NCBI GenBank assembly: GCA_045599325.1
Contig: JAZRVT010000049.1
Span: forward strand, 1 to 63,869
Length of the DNA: 63,869 nt
Reading direction: 5' to 3'
Origin: Cacconaster sp045599325
GTDB lineage: Bacteria; Bacteroidota; Bacteroidia; Bacteroidales; UBA932
Under the pieces are notes generated by a model. That model was not told the origin of the DNA. It made no database searches and saw only the letters and a program-made list of their open reading frames with translations. Made by a program: the position numbers and the translations under genes. Of the stretch, positions 17,201 to 25,243 are shown one piece after another (the stretch's first letter is position 1; each line of letters starts with the position of its first letter).

Positions 17201-17510
17201 TGAAAACCTCAGAGAGCTTGAGAGTGATGTCCTGATACTTGACAGTCTTGTAGCCGAGCATCTGAACAGTGACCTCATAAGGTCCGCCAGGACGCATGCC
17301 CTGGATGGTGTAACGACCTTCAGCATTGGACACAGCGTAGTACTGTGAACCTGAAGGTGTGTGGACTGCTACAACAGCGGCACCTGGTACGGAGCCCTGG
17401 TCGTCAGTGATCTTACCGCTCAATGAAGAAGTGGTCAGCTGTGCGCTTGCAGTGAAGCTTACGAACAGTGCCAGAACGGTCAAAGCGAAAAGCTTGATTG
17501 ATTGTTTCAT
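14229..17510 (-). CDS. Oar-like TonB-dependent outer-membrane receptor (copy 2)
   Basis: A 1093-residue protein. The signal peptide (1-23, ending ASAQ) is followed by a carboxypeptidase-regulatory-like domain (about 24-110, with MRPGGPYEVTV). A TonB-box-like SEVVVIAD comes next, then a plug with VDGANFNNNFGLSSN and APFDVRQSNF...TKSGTNTFKG, and a large beta-barrel ending KYYFN. The TKSGTN-F-G motif and size are those of Oar-type receptors. Substrates of the group are mostly unknown. A -7 box TAATTTTG (17561-17554) with a TTG 19 nt upstream lies in the leader, so it is transcribed separately from the upstream lipoprotein gene. It is a clear paralogue of the receptor at 19621. Confidence 0.9.
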   Translation of the reverse strand: MKQSIKLFALTVLALFVSFTASAQLTTSSLSGKITDDQGSVPGAAVVAVHTPSGSQYYAVSNAEGRYTIQGMRPGGPYEVTVQMLGYKTVKYQDITLKLSEVFNCDVALESAAEELSEVVVIADATKFTGEKTGASTNVSNREMMNLPNSDRSIKALTKLSPYANGMSFAGSDGRSTNFTVDGANFNNNFGLSSNLPGGGTPISLDAIEEIQLVVAPFDVRQSNFVGGGINAVTKSGTNTFKGTAYAYYHDQNLRGNKIAGEDLGERKAEMTKTYGFTLGGPIIKNKLFFFANFEMNDQPGQAITTTGKTSAADLKRVQDRLINDYGYNPGSYTDFPGGVSNMKILARIDWNISDAHKFSVRFNKTKNTTWYAPNGNSCDDGMRNKSYNRASAESQPFSGNMYSQQNDVTSVAAELNSRFGNKASNQIIATYSFINDQRGSSSDLFPHIDICQGYDAEGKFTNIPATSFGYELFTYKNGVTNKIFNIADNFTYYAGDHKVTAGLSYEHMFADNSYIRNGTGYYRFASIDDFVNGNLPLTFCVQYNYDNAPETARINYNQFAAYVQDEWNISDNFMLNYGVRFDTIVYDDRDLITNKAIADYKMGGNFVDTGHWPKPTLQVNPRIGFNWDVRGDKSLVVRGGTGMFQGRLPLVFFTNMPTNSGMILYKNYDNVATLKDGKITYSDEALRVLTALNGGKTTGGKVATDMAEIKKIIGGASTISEKDGALTGTINGVDSKFKMPQVWKTSLAVDYMVPVDFPMTVTAEGMYTKTIYGTRLVDWNINESAAKARFAGDDNRLNFRDLNYTYGKYTAYVLTNTNKGWGYTANITVKATPFKNFDVMAAYTRTAFKEISGMPGSDASSAYTNLYSVDGPNFAGLQCSQYVVPDKVMANVSWFIPFKVFGGNGLHLNLYYSGYSPAGYSYICSNDLNGDGNAADLIYIPESADDLQFVSDADKNAFWKFVEQDKYLSSHKGQYAEAYSARAPWTHRFDARIAEDFAFRIGKTKHNFQLSVSIDNIGNLLNSNWGLTHLSYTGVADTYTNPLLTVDHIANNAPVYSTYKVDGAYPTKTWNNVYKSYTDCWQVLLGIKYYFN

Positions 17511-17553
17511 AAATTATGTTTGGTTTGTATATAGTTCTCCCGAAAAAACGGCG

Positions 17554-17583
17554 CAAAATTAGACAAAATCACAACAATCTCAA
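17554..17583 (-). promoter_or_regulatory. Promoter of Oar-like receptor copy 2
   Basis: Minus strand TTG (17583-17581), a 19-nt spacer, then TAATTTTG (17561-17554). The leader to the ATG at 17510 is about 40 nt. Confidence 0.6.
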
Positions 17584-17600
17584 GTTTTTTTTACAAAAAA

Positions 17601-17624
17601 AAGGCGGTCCTTGCGGGCCGCCTT
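17601..17624 (-). terminator. Rho-independent terminator of the nuclease/Oar/OB lipoprotein operon
   Basis: A 10-bp stem AAGGCGGCCC / GGACCGCCTT (minus strand; one G-U) followed by T8, 20 nt after the stop codon at 17645. Confidence 0.88.
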
Positions 17625-17644
17625 CAAGATATCGTACAGGAATT

Positions 17645-19603
17645 CTACAGCTTCTCGTAGAAGGTCGGATAAGCACCCTTCTCAGAATTGTATGAACCCC
17701 AGGTGCCGTACTGAGGGTCGAGCTGCATCCACTTGCCTACTGAAACGTTGGTCACCTTGCAGGTGCCGTCGTTCTGCGGCTCGATAGTCCATATGTTGCC
17801 CTCAGTAGGGGCCGGTGACCAGTTGAAGCTGTTGTAGGAGCCGGTCTGATAGAGATACTGGTCACCGCAGGCGATTGTATAACCGCCTTCAGCGGCAGTG
17901 ACCACAAACTCATATTCAGAGAACTCAGCAGTGATGTTTCCATCAGTGACAGGGACATCGTTGGCGGAGAGGTAACCGTAAGTCTTGCCTGCGGGAAGGC
18001 CGGCTGCCTTGCCGTCAGTGACGAGGAGATAGCTCTTGCCGGATGTGACTGTGGAGACCTTCTGATAGTATGTCAACGGGCCGACCGGTTTCTCGTGGCT
18101 CACGTAAGCGCCACCGCAGAGTTCGATTGTCCCATTATAGGTATCCTTGTAGCCTGCGATAGTGAGGATGTCGCCCTCCTCGATGCCTGCAGCGGCGAGG
18201 AAGTTCTTCCTGTAGTCGCCTGAAGCGCCGTAGCCGGGGTAGCAGCCGTATACATAGACCTCGTTGCCGTCTTCGTCAGCAATGTAGAGGTTGCCGTAGG
18301 TTGAGTTGGCAATCTTGGTAATCTTGCCTGTGAGACGGTACCAGTCAGTGTCGCTGTCCGGCTGAGTCAGGAAGTTTGCGATGGAGACCTCCTGGACATC
18401 AATCTTGCTCTCAAGCTTGGCATCGAGCATCTCGATGGTTGTGCCGTACTGGCCTCTTGTTCCGATGAGGGTGACAATGTCGCCGACATCGATGCCTGTG
18501 GTCTCGAAGTAGCCCTTCGCGCCGAGGCCATAGACATAGGTCTCACCTGACCAGTCCTTGATGTAGAAGTTGCCGTAGTCAGCCTTGGCGATATTTGTAA
18601 CCATAGCGCTTACCCTGTACTGGGTGCTGGATACAGGAGAATCATTGAAGCCTGCCACAGTGATGTCGACGATGGAACCTGACTGCATGATGGAAGTCGT
18701 GGCAGCATATTCCTTCTTTCCGTCTGAAGTCAGGAACTCGATGGCCACATCCCTGTCGCCGCCTTCGTTAGGCTGAGCGAAGAAGTATACCTTTGCCGAA
18801 CCGTCAGAGGTGGTCACACCTGTGATTGAGAGCCAGTCCTGAGCGAAATCAGGAATGACGACTGAAACGCCGTTGCCCTTGCACATCAGGTCTGCGACGA
18901 ACGGACCGCCCTCGATAGGGATGAGGTCTGTAGTGTCGCGGCCGACAATGATGTTCTCGACCTTGATGAGCGACTTCTTGATGTTGAGGACAGTGACGTC
19001 GACGAGTTCGACTGTCGTGCCGTTGTAGGTTGTCTTAGGACCTTCGACTGTGACCTCGTCGCCGTTCTCGATGCCGAGGCTGAGGAAGTTCTTCGTCTTG
19101 CCCTGGGCGTCGAGGGTGCCGTAGATGGTGATCACGCCTGTTTCGTCCCTGAGATACCAGTTGCCGTACTGGGTGTTGTAGATACTCTCGACCACACCTG
19201 TTACTCTGTAGGTCTTGCCGTCAGGGCCTGCGATAACCTCTGCGCAGGTTGCAGGGGAAACCACTGCGAGACCCTGGATCACATTGATGTTCTGGGTCTT
19301 GCCGTCGCAGTTCAGGTGGACTTCAGCAGTGCGTCCGTCAAGGGTGGAGGCAGCGGAGAAGGTGACTTGTGTCTCACCTGCAGATCCGCTTGACGGAGAG
19401 ACTGTCAGCCAGGAAGGAATGTCTGCGATTGACCAGGATGACACGGCGGAGACTGTGATGTTCTGTGATCCGCCGTCGACATTGATGGCAACATATGAGG
19501 ATGATACCTGAACCTCTTCAAGGACATTCAGTGTATTGCTTTCGCAGCCTGCCGCAAAAAATAAAGCGGCGACCAGTGCTGTAAATATAGCTTTTACTTT
19601 CAT
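17645..19603 (-). CDS. BACON-domain lipoprotein with three OB-fold-like repeats
   Basis: A 652-residue protein whose lipobox ends FFAAGC (Cys20). A BACON domain (about 35-110) is followed by three repeats of roughly 100 residues. Each has the pattern Y-V-G/A-V-I-T-YGN-YI-D--G--YVYG...GI--GD-VT--G...G-TIEL. This is the OB-fold-like type often found in secreted bacterial nucleases (YhcR/DUF5689-like). The C-terminal 120 residues (ending YEKL) are not recognised. It probably sits on the cell surface and binds nucleic acid or another polymer; this is inferred from domains and neighbours. It starts 17 nt after the first Oar-like receptor gene and ends at a terminator. The ATG at 19603 is chosen for the lipoprotein signal. 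Confidence 0.8.
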   Translation of the reverse strand: MKVKAIFTALVAALFFAAGCESNTLNVLEEVQVSSSYVAINVDGGSQNITVSAVSSWSIADIPSWLTVSPSSGSAGETQVTFSAASTLDGRTAEVHLNCDGKTQNINVIQGLAVVSPATCAEVIAGPDGKTYRVTGVVESIYNTQYGNWYLRDETGVITIYGTLDAQGKTKNFLSLGIENGDEVTVEGPKTTYNGTTVELVDVTVLNIKKSLIKVENIIVGRDTTDLIPIEGGPFVADLMCKGNGVSVVIPDFAQDWLSITGVTTSDGSAKVYFFAQPNEGGDRDVAIEFLTSDGKKEYAATTSIMQSGSIVDITVAGFNDSPVSSTQYRVSAMVTNIAKADYGNFYIKDWSGETYVYGLGAKGYFETTGIDVGDIVTLIGTRGQYGTTIEMLDAKLESKIDVQEVSIANFLTQPDSDTDWYRLTGKITKIANSTYGNLYIADEDGNEVYVYGCYPGYGASGDYRKNFLAAAGIEEGDILTIAGYKDTYNGTIELCGGAYVSHEKPVGPLTYYQKVSTVTSGKSYLLVTDGKAAGLPAGKTYGYLSANDVPVTDGNITAEFSEYEFVVTAAEGGYTIACGDQYLYQTGSYNSFNWSPAPTEGNIWTIEPQNDGTCKVTNVSVGKWMQLDPQYGTWGSYNSEKGAYPTFYEKL

Positions 19604-19620
19604 GATTCGGGTTCGGCTGA

Positions 19621-22600
19621 TTAGTTGAACATATATTTGATACCTACTGAAGCGTACCAGCACTGGCCGATTCCGTGGTTAGGAACGAATGTCTGTGTTG
19701 AGCCGCTGATGACAGCAGGAGTTGAGAATGTAGCATAACCGTCTGCGTCAACGCCTTCATACTTGAGGATGCGGGCATCCTCGCCGATGTTTGAATTCAG
19801 GTACTTGCTGACTCCCCAGCTTGAATTGAAGAGATTGAGGACGTTCTTGAGGTCGAAGCAGAGCTGGAGGATGTTGGTGTTGTTGCCGCACTTGACCTTG
19901 AAGTCGTGCTTGTAGCCGAAGTCAATCCTGTGGACCCAAGGGCTGTAGAGGCTGTAGCCTTCTGCATACTGGCCACGGTGAGAGCTCAGATACTTGTCTG
20001 CACGGACATAGTTCATGAAGCGGTCTGCATCATCCTGCGAAACAAAGCGGAACTGCCTGCTTGTGACTTCCTCGTCAGTAGGGATATAGATGGCGTCGTA
20101 GTTGTAGCCGTCGCCGTTCATATCGTTGGCCATCATATAAGAGTAGTTGTAGCCGCCGCGCCAGGCCTCGTAGAGGAGGTTGAAGTGGTTGCCGCTCTTG
20201 TCAGAGTGGGTGAGGGAGGCAACTGCACGGTCAGGGGTCACATACTGTGAGTTGTGAAGCTTGATGTAGTTAGGACCGTCTGTTGTAGGGACATAGGTGA
20301 ACGCTGACTCTGCAGCTGAACCAGGGAGGCCGGTGATCTCCTTGCTGACAGTGTGAGTGTATGCAGCGAAGAAGTTGAGGCCCTCGACAGGGGTCATGTT
20401 GACAGAGAAGCTGCCTGACCAGCCGTAACCCTTGGTAGTGTTCTCAAGGACGAACGCCTTGGTGTTGGTGTGGGAGTTGTCCGGATAGATAGGACGGTTG
20501 TCCACGCCGTTGAACCTTGCGAAACCGGCTGCGTTCTTCACGCTCCAGTCGGAGATGCAGACTGCGTTGACTGTCTTGTTGAAGATGCCTTCAGCAGTTA
20601 CAGAGAACGGGAAGGAAGTCGGAATCGCATAGTCGAATGCGAGAGTGGTCTTCCATACCTGAGGCATCTTGAACCTAGGGTCGACGCCGCAGATTGAAGA
20701 TGGCACTGTACCGTCCTTAGGAGAGATGGTGGTAGGATAGCCGAGGCCCTTGAGCTTGTTGAGGAGGGCGTTGACAGTGGCCTGGCCGTTCTCAGTCACG
20801 AGACCGCCCTTGAACTCATCCATTGTGAAGCCATTTGCAGCGGCGTTCTTGGCGTTGATCTGAGCCTGGTACTGGACCATACCTCCGTTGGTAGGCATAT
20901 TGGTGAAGAATACGAGTGGCAGACGGCCCGTGAAGAGACCTGTGCCGCCGCGCACCTTGAAGCTCTTGTCACCCTTGACGTCCCATACGAAGCCTACGCG
21001 AGGGGAGACGGTAACCTTGGATGTAGGCCACTTGCCGGTGTCGATGTGAGTCTCCTGATAGTTGTAGCCCGCAGGATAGTAGCTGAGGTCATAGATGGCC
21101 TGGTTGGTCATCAGGTCACCATTGTTGAAGAAGATGCCGTCGAAGCGCACGCCGTAGGTGAGCTTGAACTTGTCTGATGCGGTCCATTCGTCCTGTGCAT
21201 AGATGCCCGGACGGTAGAACTGGACGCGTGCTGCAGGATACTGCTCGCCGTCGTAACCGTAGGTGAGGCAGACGACCTCAGGCGCTGCACCGTTGAGGAA
21301 CTCGTCGAGGCTGGTGTAGCGGTAGTAGCCCGAGCCGTTTCTCATATACTGGTTGTCAGCCATCTGATACTCGAAGGTGATGCCAGCGGTGATCTTGTGC
21401 TTGCCTGCGTAATAGGTGAGGTCATCCTTGATGTTGGCCACAGTGTTGTGGACTGCGTTGTTCCAGGTGAAGAGCTCGTAACCGAGTGCCATATAGTTGT
21501 CACCGTCCTTGAGGATGTCGATGAACGGGAACTCGTCAGAGTTGGTTCCGCGGACGTCGTCAAGCTTTGAGAAGGTTGCCAGGAACTGGTTGGAGAGCTT
21601 GTCGGTGAGACGGCTGTTGAGGTCGAGGGAAACAGTGTGCACGAGGTTGTCCATCGAGTACATTGAGTTTGCGAACGCCATCGAGCTGACAGACATACGG
21701 CCGCTGACCGCACGTGTGCCGCCGTCCATAGAGGATGCGTTGGTTGAGTTCCACGCCTTGTTGAGGGTGTAGTTGTAACGGAGTGCGAGGTGGTGCTTGT
21801 TGCTGATGTTCCAGTCGAGACGGGCAAGAATCTTCATATTGCTCTCGTCTGCAGGGAAATCAGTCCAGGAACCTGTGTCGTATCCATATTTGTTCTTCAC
21901 GAACTCCGATACCTTCTGGAGGTCGGAGAGAGTTGTTCGTGAGATGTAGTTGTTAGCATTGCCCACACCGTTTGAGGAGCCTCTCCAGCGGTTTGCCACT
22001 GTAGGGATCTTGGCATACTCGGCGTTGACGAAGAAGAAGAGCTTGTTCTTCACGATCGGACCGCCGAAGGTGACGCCGTAGGTGGTGTTGCGGTCAATGG
22101 CGCGTGCGCCGCTGATCTGCTCGCCGTCGACTGTGTCGCCGTGGAGGTTCTCGTTGCGGTGATATACGTAAGCGGAGCCCTTGAACTTGTTGGTACCGGA
22201 CTTGGTGATCGCATTGACACCGCCGCCGATGAAGTTGGTCTGGCGGACGTCGAATGGAGAGACGACGACCTGGAGTTCCTCGATGGCATCGATTGAGATA
22301 GGGTTGCCGCCGCCAGGGAGGTTGGAGCTCAGACCGAAGTTGTTGTTGAAGTTCGCGCCGTCAACGGTGAAGTTTGCGAGACGTCCGTCAGAACCGGCGA
22401 AGGACATTCCGTTGCCACCGTAAGGAGAGAGCTTGGTGACGTCGGTGATGCTGCGGCTGACAGTAGGGAGAGACGAGATCTGGCTGTTGTTGATGTTGGT
22501 CGCAGCACCTGTCTTCTCCTGGCTGAACTTGGATTTCGCGTCAGCGATGATGTAGACTTCCTCGAGGCTCTCCGAGTTCATCAGCTGTGAATTCTGCGCA

Positions 22601-22911
22601 TAAGTCTCACCGAGAGGCAGGACGACGTCCTTATAGACATTTGTCTTGCATCCTACGAATGAAACCGACACTTCGTAAGGTCCGCCCGGGCGCATGCCCT
22701 GGATAGCATAGAGACCGTTGGCATTGGCAGTGGAATAGTACTGTGTGCCAGACGGAACGTGGACCGCAACTACCGCCGCACCCACGAGAGGCTCACCGTC
22801 CTGGCCTGTGATGATACCGCTCATACTGGAAGTGGTGATCTGGCCATAGGAAACAGCAAACACAAACAGGGCTGCCACAGCGGCAAGGAAACGTTTGGAT
22901 GTTTGTTTCAT
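19621..22911 (-). CDS. Oar-like TonB-dependent outer-membrane receptor (copy 1)
   Basis: A 1096-residue protein. The signal peptide ends at about residue 23, followed by a QITTSSMSG regulatory domain. The plug contains VDGANFNNNFGLSSN, SPFDVRQTNF and TKSGTNKFKG, and the large barrel ends KYMFN. The overall plan and many blocks match copy 2 at 14229, indicating duplication and divergence. It lies 53 nt downstream of the nuclease lipoprotein gene and 17 nt upstream of the OB-repeat lipoprotein gene, with no terminator in either gap. The three genes look like one operon. The expected role is energised transport across the outer membrane. The neighbours suggest nucleic-acid fragments as cargo, but this is untested. 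Confidence 0.9.
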   Translation of the reverse strand: MKQTSKRFLAAVAALFVFAVSYGQITTSSMSGIITGQDGEPLVGAAVVAVHVPSGTQYYSTANANGLYAIQGMRPGGPYEVSVSFVGCKTNVYKDVVLPLGETYAQNSQLMNSESLEEVYIIADAKSKFSQEKTGAATNINNSQISSLPTVSRSITDVTKLSPYGGNGMSFAGSDGRLANFTVDGANFNNNFGLSSNLPGGGNPISIDAIEELQVVVSPFDVRQTNFIGGGVNAITKSGTNKFKGSAYVYHRNENLHGDTVDGEQISGARAIDRNTTYGVTFGGPIVKNKLFFFVNAEYAKIPTVANRWRGSSNGVGNANNYISRTTLSDLQKVSEFVKNKYGYDTGSWTDFPADESNMKILARLDWNISNKHHLALRYNYTLNKAWNSTNASSMDGGTRAVSGRMSVSSMAFANSMYSMDNLVHTVSLDLNSRLTDKLSNQFLATFSKLDDVRGTNSDEFPFIDILKDGDNYMALGYELFTWNNAVHNTVANIKDDLTYYAGKHKITAGITFEYQMADNQYMRNGSGYYRYTSLDEFLNGAAPEVVCLTYGYDGEQYPAARVQFYRPGIYAQDEWTASDKFKLTYGVRFDGIFFNNGDLMTNQAIYDLSYYPAGYNYQETHIDTGKWPTSKVTVSPRVGFVWDVKGDKSFKVRGGTGLFTGRLPLVFFTNMPTNGGMVQYQAQINAKNAAANGFTMDEFKGGLVTENGQATVNALLNKLKGLGYPTTISPKDGTVPSSICGVDPRFKMPQVWKTTLAFDYAIPTSFPFSVTAEGIFNKTVNAVCISDWSVKNAAGFARFNGVDNRPIYPDNSHTNTKAFVLENTTKGYGWSGSFSVNMTPVEGLNFFAAYTHTVSKEITGLPGSAAESAFTYVPTTDGPNYIKLHNSQYVTPDRAVASLTHSDKSGNHFNLLYEAWRGGYNYSYMMANDMNGDGYNYDAIYIPTDEEVTSRQFRFVSQDDADRFMNYVRADKYLSSHRGQYAEGYSLYSPWVHRIDFGYKHDFKVKCGNNTNILQLCFDLKNVLNLFNSSWGVSKYLNSNIGEDARILKYEGVDADGYATFSTPAVISGSTQTFVPNHGIGQCWYASVGIKYMFN

Positions 22912-22964
22912 AAAAGTTTTGGTTGATTAATGATATAGTAAATAGTTATGTTATTGGTTGTCCT

Positions 22965-25058
22965 TTATCTGAGCCCCCAGTCCGCAGGCCGCACAGTGCC
23001 CTCCACGGCCTTCTCGATCTCGTCAGGCAGGTTGTGGAAGAAGTTGAACCCGGTGATGGCCTCCATCTCGGCGACACTCTTCGCGTCGGCCGCTGTCGGA
23101 GCGGCGTGGTCGCATCTCTCATTGTCATAGATGAAGCCGATGGCGTCATATCCGCCGTTCTGAGTGCCGGACTTGACGTAGCGGAGGAGAACCTTGTAAT
23201 ATGCCTTCGGCACAGCCACATCCTTGCCTTCGTTGTCCTTGAAGTATGTGATGCGGTCGTCTGCCGACTTGCGCGCGAGGGCGCCTGTCACGACATAGAG
23301 AGTGTCGCAGGCTCCGCCCCACTCCCTCACCTGGTTCTCGAGGTTGACCCAGATGCCGCCGTTGAATTCTGTGTTCTGCGCGGTGATGTTGGTGAAATAG
23401 AAGGTCTGGATGTTGGCCTCCTCGCTCTGGGTGCGGTCAGCGCTCGGAACCTGGTGGCCGCGGGAGTATCCGCTCGTGCCGAATGCGCTGAAGAGACGCG
23501 GCTGGTAGCGCTTCGCGACCTTCGGGTCGTAGTCCCAGGCGTCTGTGCGGCTTGTAGATGAAGACATTGTATAGAGAGGATATGCAAGCCAGGTTGCATA
23601 CCTGTTGCGGCAGTCGTACCAGTAGCTGAAGTTGCGGTAGTGCCTGCCGTAGTAGTCATAGGAGTGCGAGATATAGACGAAACCTTCCTGCTCCTTCACT
23701 TCAGGGAGCTCCATCCACGCCTCGACAGGGTCGGACTTCATCTCCTGATAAGGGTCCTGGGTGATGGTGAACTTGAGGCTCTGCGATGCGACTTCTGTCG
23801 AAGTGGTCTTGAAGGTGATGGTCGCTGTGCGGGATTCAGTGCTGCTCGGATTGCTGCCGAAGATGACTTTGACAGTCTGAGGCTCAAGTTCACGGGAGTC
23901 GCCGCTGATAGGAGTCACCTTGAAATCGGAATTGGAGCTCGTTGCAGTCCAAGGCACATTGGCGATCAGGCTGATCTCCAGGGTGTCGGCGAATCCGTCC
24001 ACGGCGGCGGAGGCAGTGCCGAGCACGAATTCGGCGCTGGTGGAGAAGCGCTTGCCGGTCAGGCCGGCAGCGTCGCTCTTCTGGGCGAGGATGATCTGCG
24101 CGGATGTGCCGAAGACACAGGCCACGCCCTTGAGGGTTCCGCTGCCCTGAGGCACCTTCTCATCCTTGAAGGAGGCGTACTTCGATGTGAAGAGGATGAA
24201 CTTGTCGCCGTCGCGCGACTCCATATTGATCGAAGTGTGGGCGGAGGCTGTGGAGAAGGTCTTGCCGAGGTCCGCGGCCACGACCTGGACATCCTTGACC
24301 GCCACATACTGCGACTCGTATCTGTTGGTCAGGAGTTCGGCGGCCGTGATCTCCTTCGGTGAAGGGGTGGCGGTGCCGATCTTGGTGATGTTTGCCAGCG
24401 GAATGCCGTTGACCTGCATCAGACCGCTGTAGGTGGAGACGGTCTGCCCCTTGAGAGAGACCTCCACCACGTCGCCGAATGCGAAGGACTTGTTGTTTTC
24501 AGAGCAGTACAGTTGGATACCGGCACTGTCATCCTGCAGCACGATGCCTTTCTGGGATGTATTATTGTTGAGGCCACCATTGTCAGAGTGTCTGTAGTCA
24601 CTGACGACAGTGCCCTTTATCCAAATGTCATCTGTTATCTTGACGTCCGCACCCTTGTAGAGGGCCCGGATGTCTGAAATCTTCGAATATTTGTCGAAAT
24701 GTCCCTGGGAGATGGAGACAACAGCGCTCGCATCGGAGGTCTTGATGGTGACTCCGCCTGTACGGGCAGCATCATTGTTGGCCTCTGCGGAAATCGTGAT
24801 GGAGCCGTTGCCGCTGCCGGACGAAGGTGAGACCTTCAGCCAGGAGTCGAACACCGCAGACCAGAGTCCGTTAGAAGTCACTGCGACAGTGACAGAGCCT
24901 CCCTGAGGAGGGATTTCGGCTGACGCCGGGGTTGCGAATATGGTTGTCTTCGGGTTGACAGGATCGGGCTTGACAATGGGATCCCCACAGGAAGCAACGG
25001 CGAAAGCCATTGCGGCAGCAATGGCGGCCAGGAAGACCGCACGCTTGAGGCAATTCAT
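22965..25058 (-). CDS. Secreted DNA/RNA non-specific endonuclease lipoprotein with BACON and OB-like domains
   Basis: A 697-residue protein. The lipobox ends AVASC (Cys24). A BACON domain (about 38-115) is followed by a DUF5689/OB-like region (about 120-320) and a second beta-sandwich domain (about 340-445). The NUC domain is at about 450-697. The active-site block reads YSRGHQVPSADR, with Arg533, the catalytic-type His535 and Asn557 of TNITAQ; these correspond to the R, H and metal-binding N of Serratia-type nucleases. Ser532 replaces the common Asp of DRGH. It should cut DNA and RNA outside the cell. It is first in the operon with the Oar receptor and OB lipoprotein. A TACTTTTG box lies 34 nt upstream. 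Confidence 0.88.
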   Translation of the reverse strand: MNCLKRAVFLAAIAAAMAFAVASCGDPIVKPDPVNPKTTIFATPASAEIPPQGGSVTVAVTSNGLWSAVFDSWLKVSPSSGSGNGSITISAEANNDAARTGGVTIKTSDASAVVSISQGHFDKYSKISDIRALYKGADVKITDDIWIKGTVVSDYRHSDNGGLNNNTSQKGIVLQDDSAGIQLYCSENNKSFAFGDVVEVSLKGQTVSTYSGLMQVNGIPLANITKIGTATPSPKEITAAELLTNRYESQYVAVKDVQVVAADLGKTFSTASAHTSINMESRDGDKFILFTSKYASFKDEKVPQGSGTLKGVACVFGTSAQIILAQKSDAAGLTGKRFSTSAEFVLGTASAAVDGFADTLEISLIANVPWTATSSNSDFKVTPISGDSRELEPQTVKVIFGSNPSSTESRTATITFKTTSTEVASQSLKFTITQDPYQEMKSDPVEAWMELPEVKEQEGFVYISHSYDYYGRHYRNFSYWYDCRNRYATWLAYPLYTMSSSTSRTDAWDYDPKVAKRYQPRLFSAFGTSGYSRGHQVPSADRTQSEEANIQTFYFTNITAQNTEFNGGIWVNLENQVREWGGACDTLYVVTGALARKSADDRITYFKDNEGKDVAVPKAYYKVLLRYVKSGTQNGGYDAIGFIYDNERCDHAAPTAADAKSVAEMEAITGFNFFHNLPDEIEKAVEGTVRPADWGLR

Positions 25059-25092
25059 AAAATGGCAGTTAAAATCAACAATAATACAATTA

Positions 25093-25100
25093 CAAAAGTA
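25093..25100 (-). promoter_or_regulatory. -7 box for the nuclease/Oar operon
   Basis: TACTTTTG on the minus strand, 34 nt before the ATG at 25058. No convincing -33 element is seen. Confidence 0.45.
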
Positions 25101-25174
25101 GTCAATACTTACAATTCTTCCGACCGGACGAGACCTTTTCTTCTAAAAAGTTATCAACAGGTCCCTTTTATTTC

Positions 25175-25182
25175 TATATTTG
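25175..25182 (+). promoter_or_regulatory. -7 box for metK
   Basis: TATATTTG on the plus strand, 61 nt before the metK ATG. The 61-nt leader is too short for a standard SAM riboswitch, and I saw no such fold. Confidence 0.5.
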
Positions 25183-25243
25183 CAACCCCAAACAACAGTG
25201 GAAGGATTTGACTGCTTGCCTACCACTCAAAAAAAGGCTAAAA

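Noticed and set aside
25101..25243. SAM riboswitch upstream of metK
   Set aside because: Only about 60 nt separate the promoter box and the ATG, and I see no kink-turn or pseudoknot-like segments.
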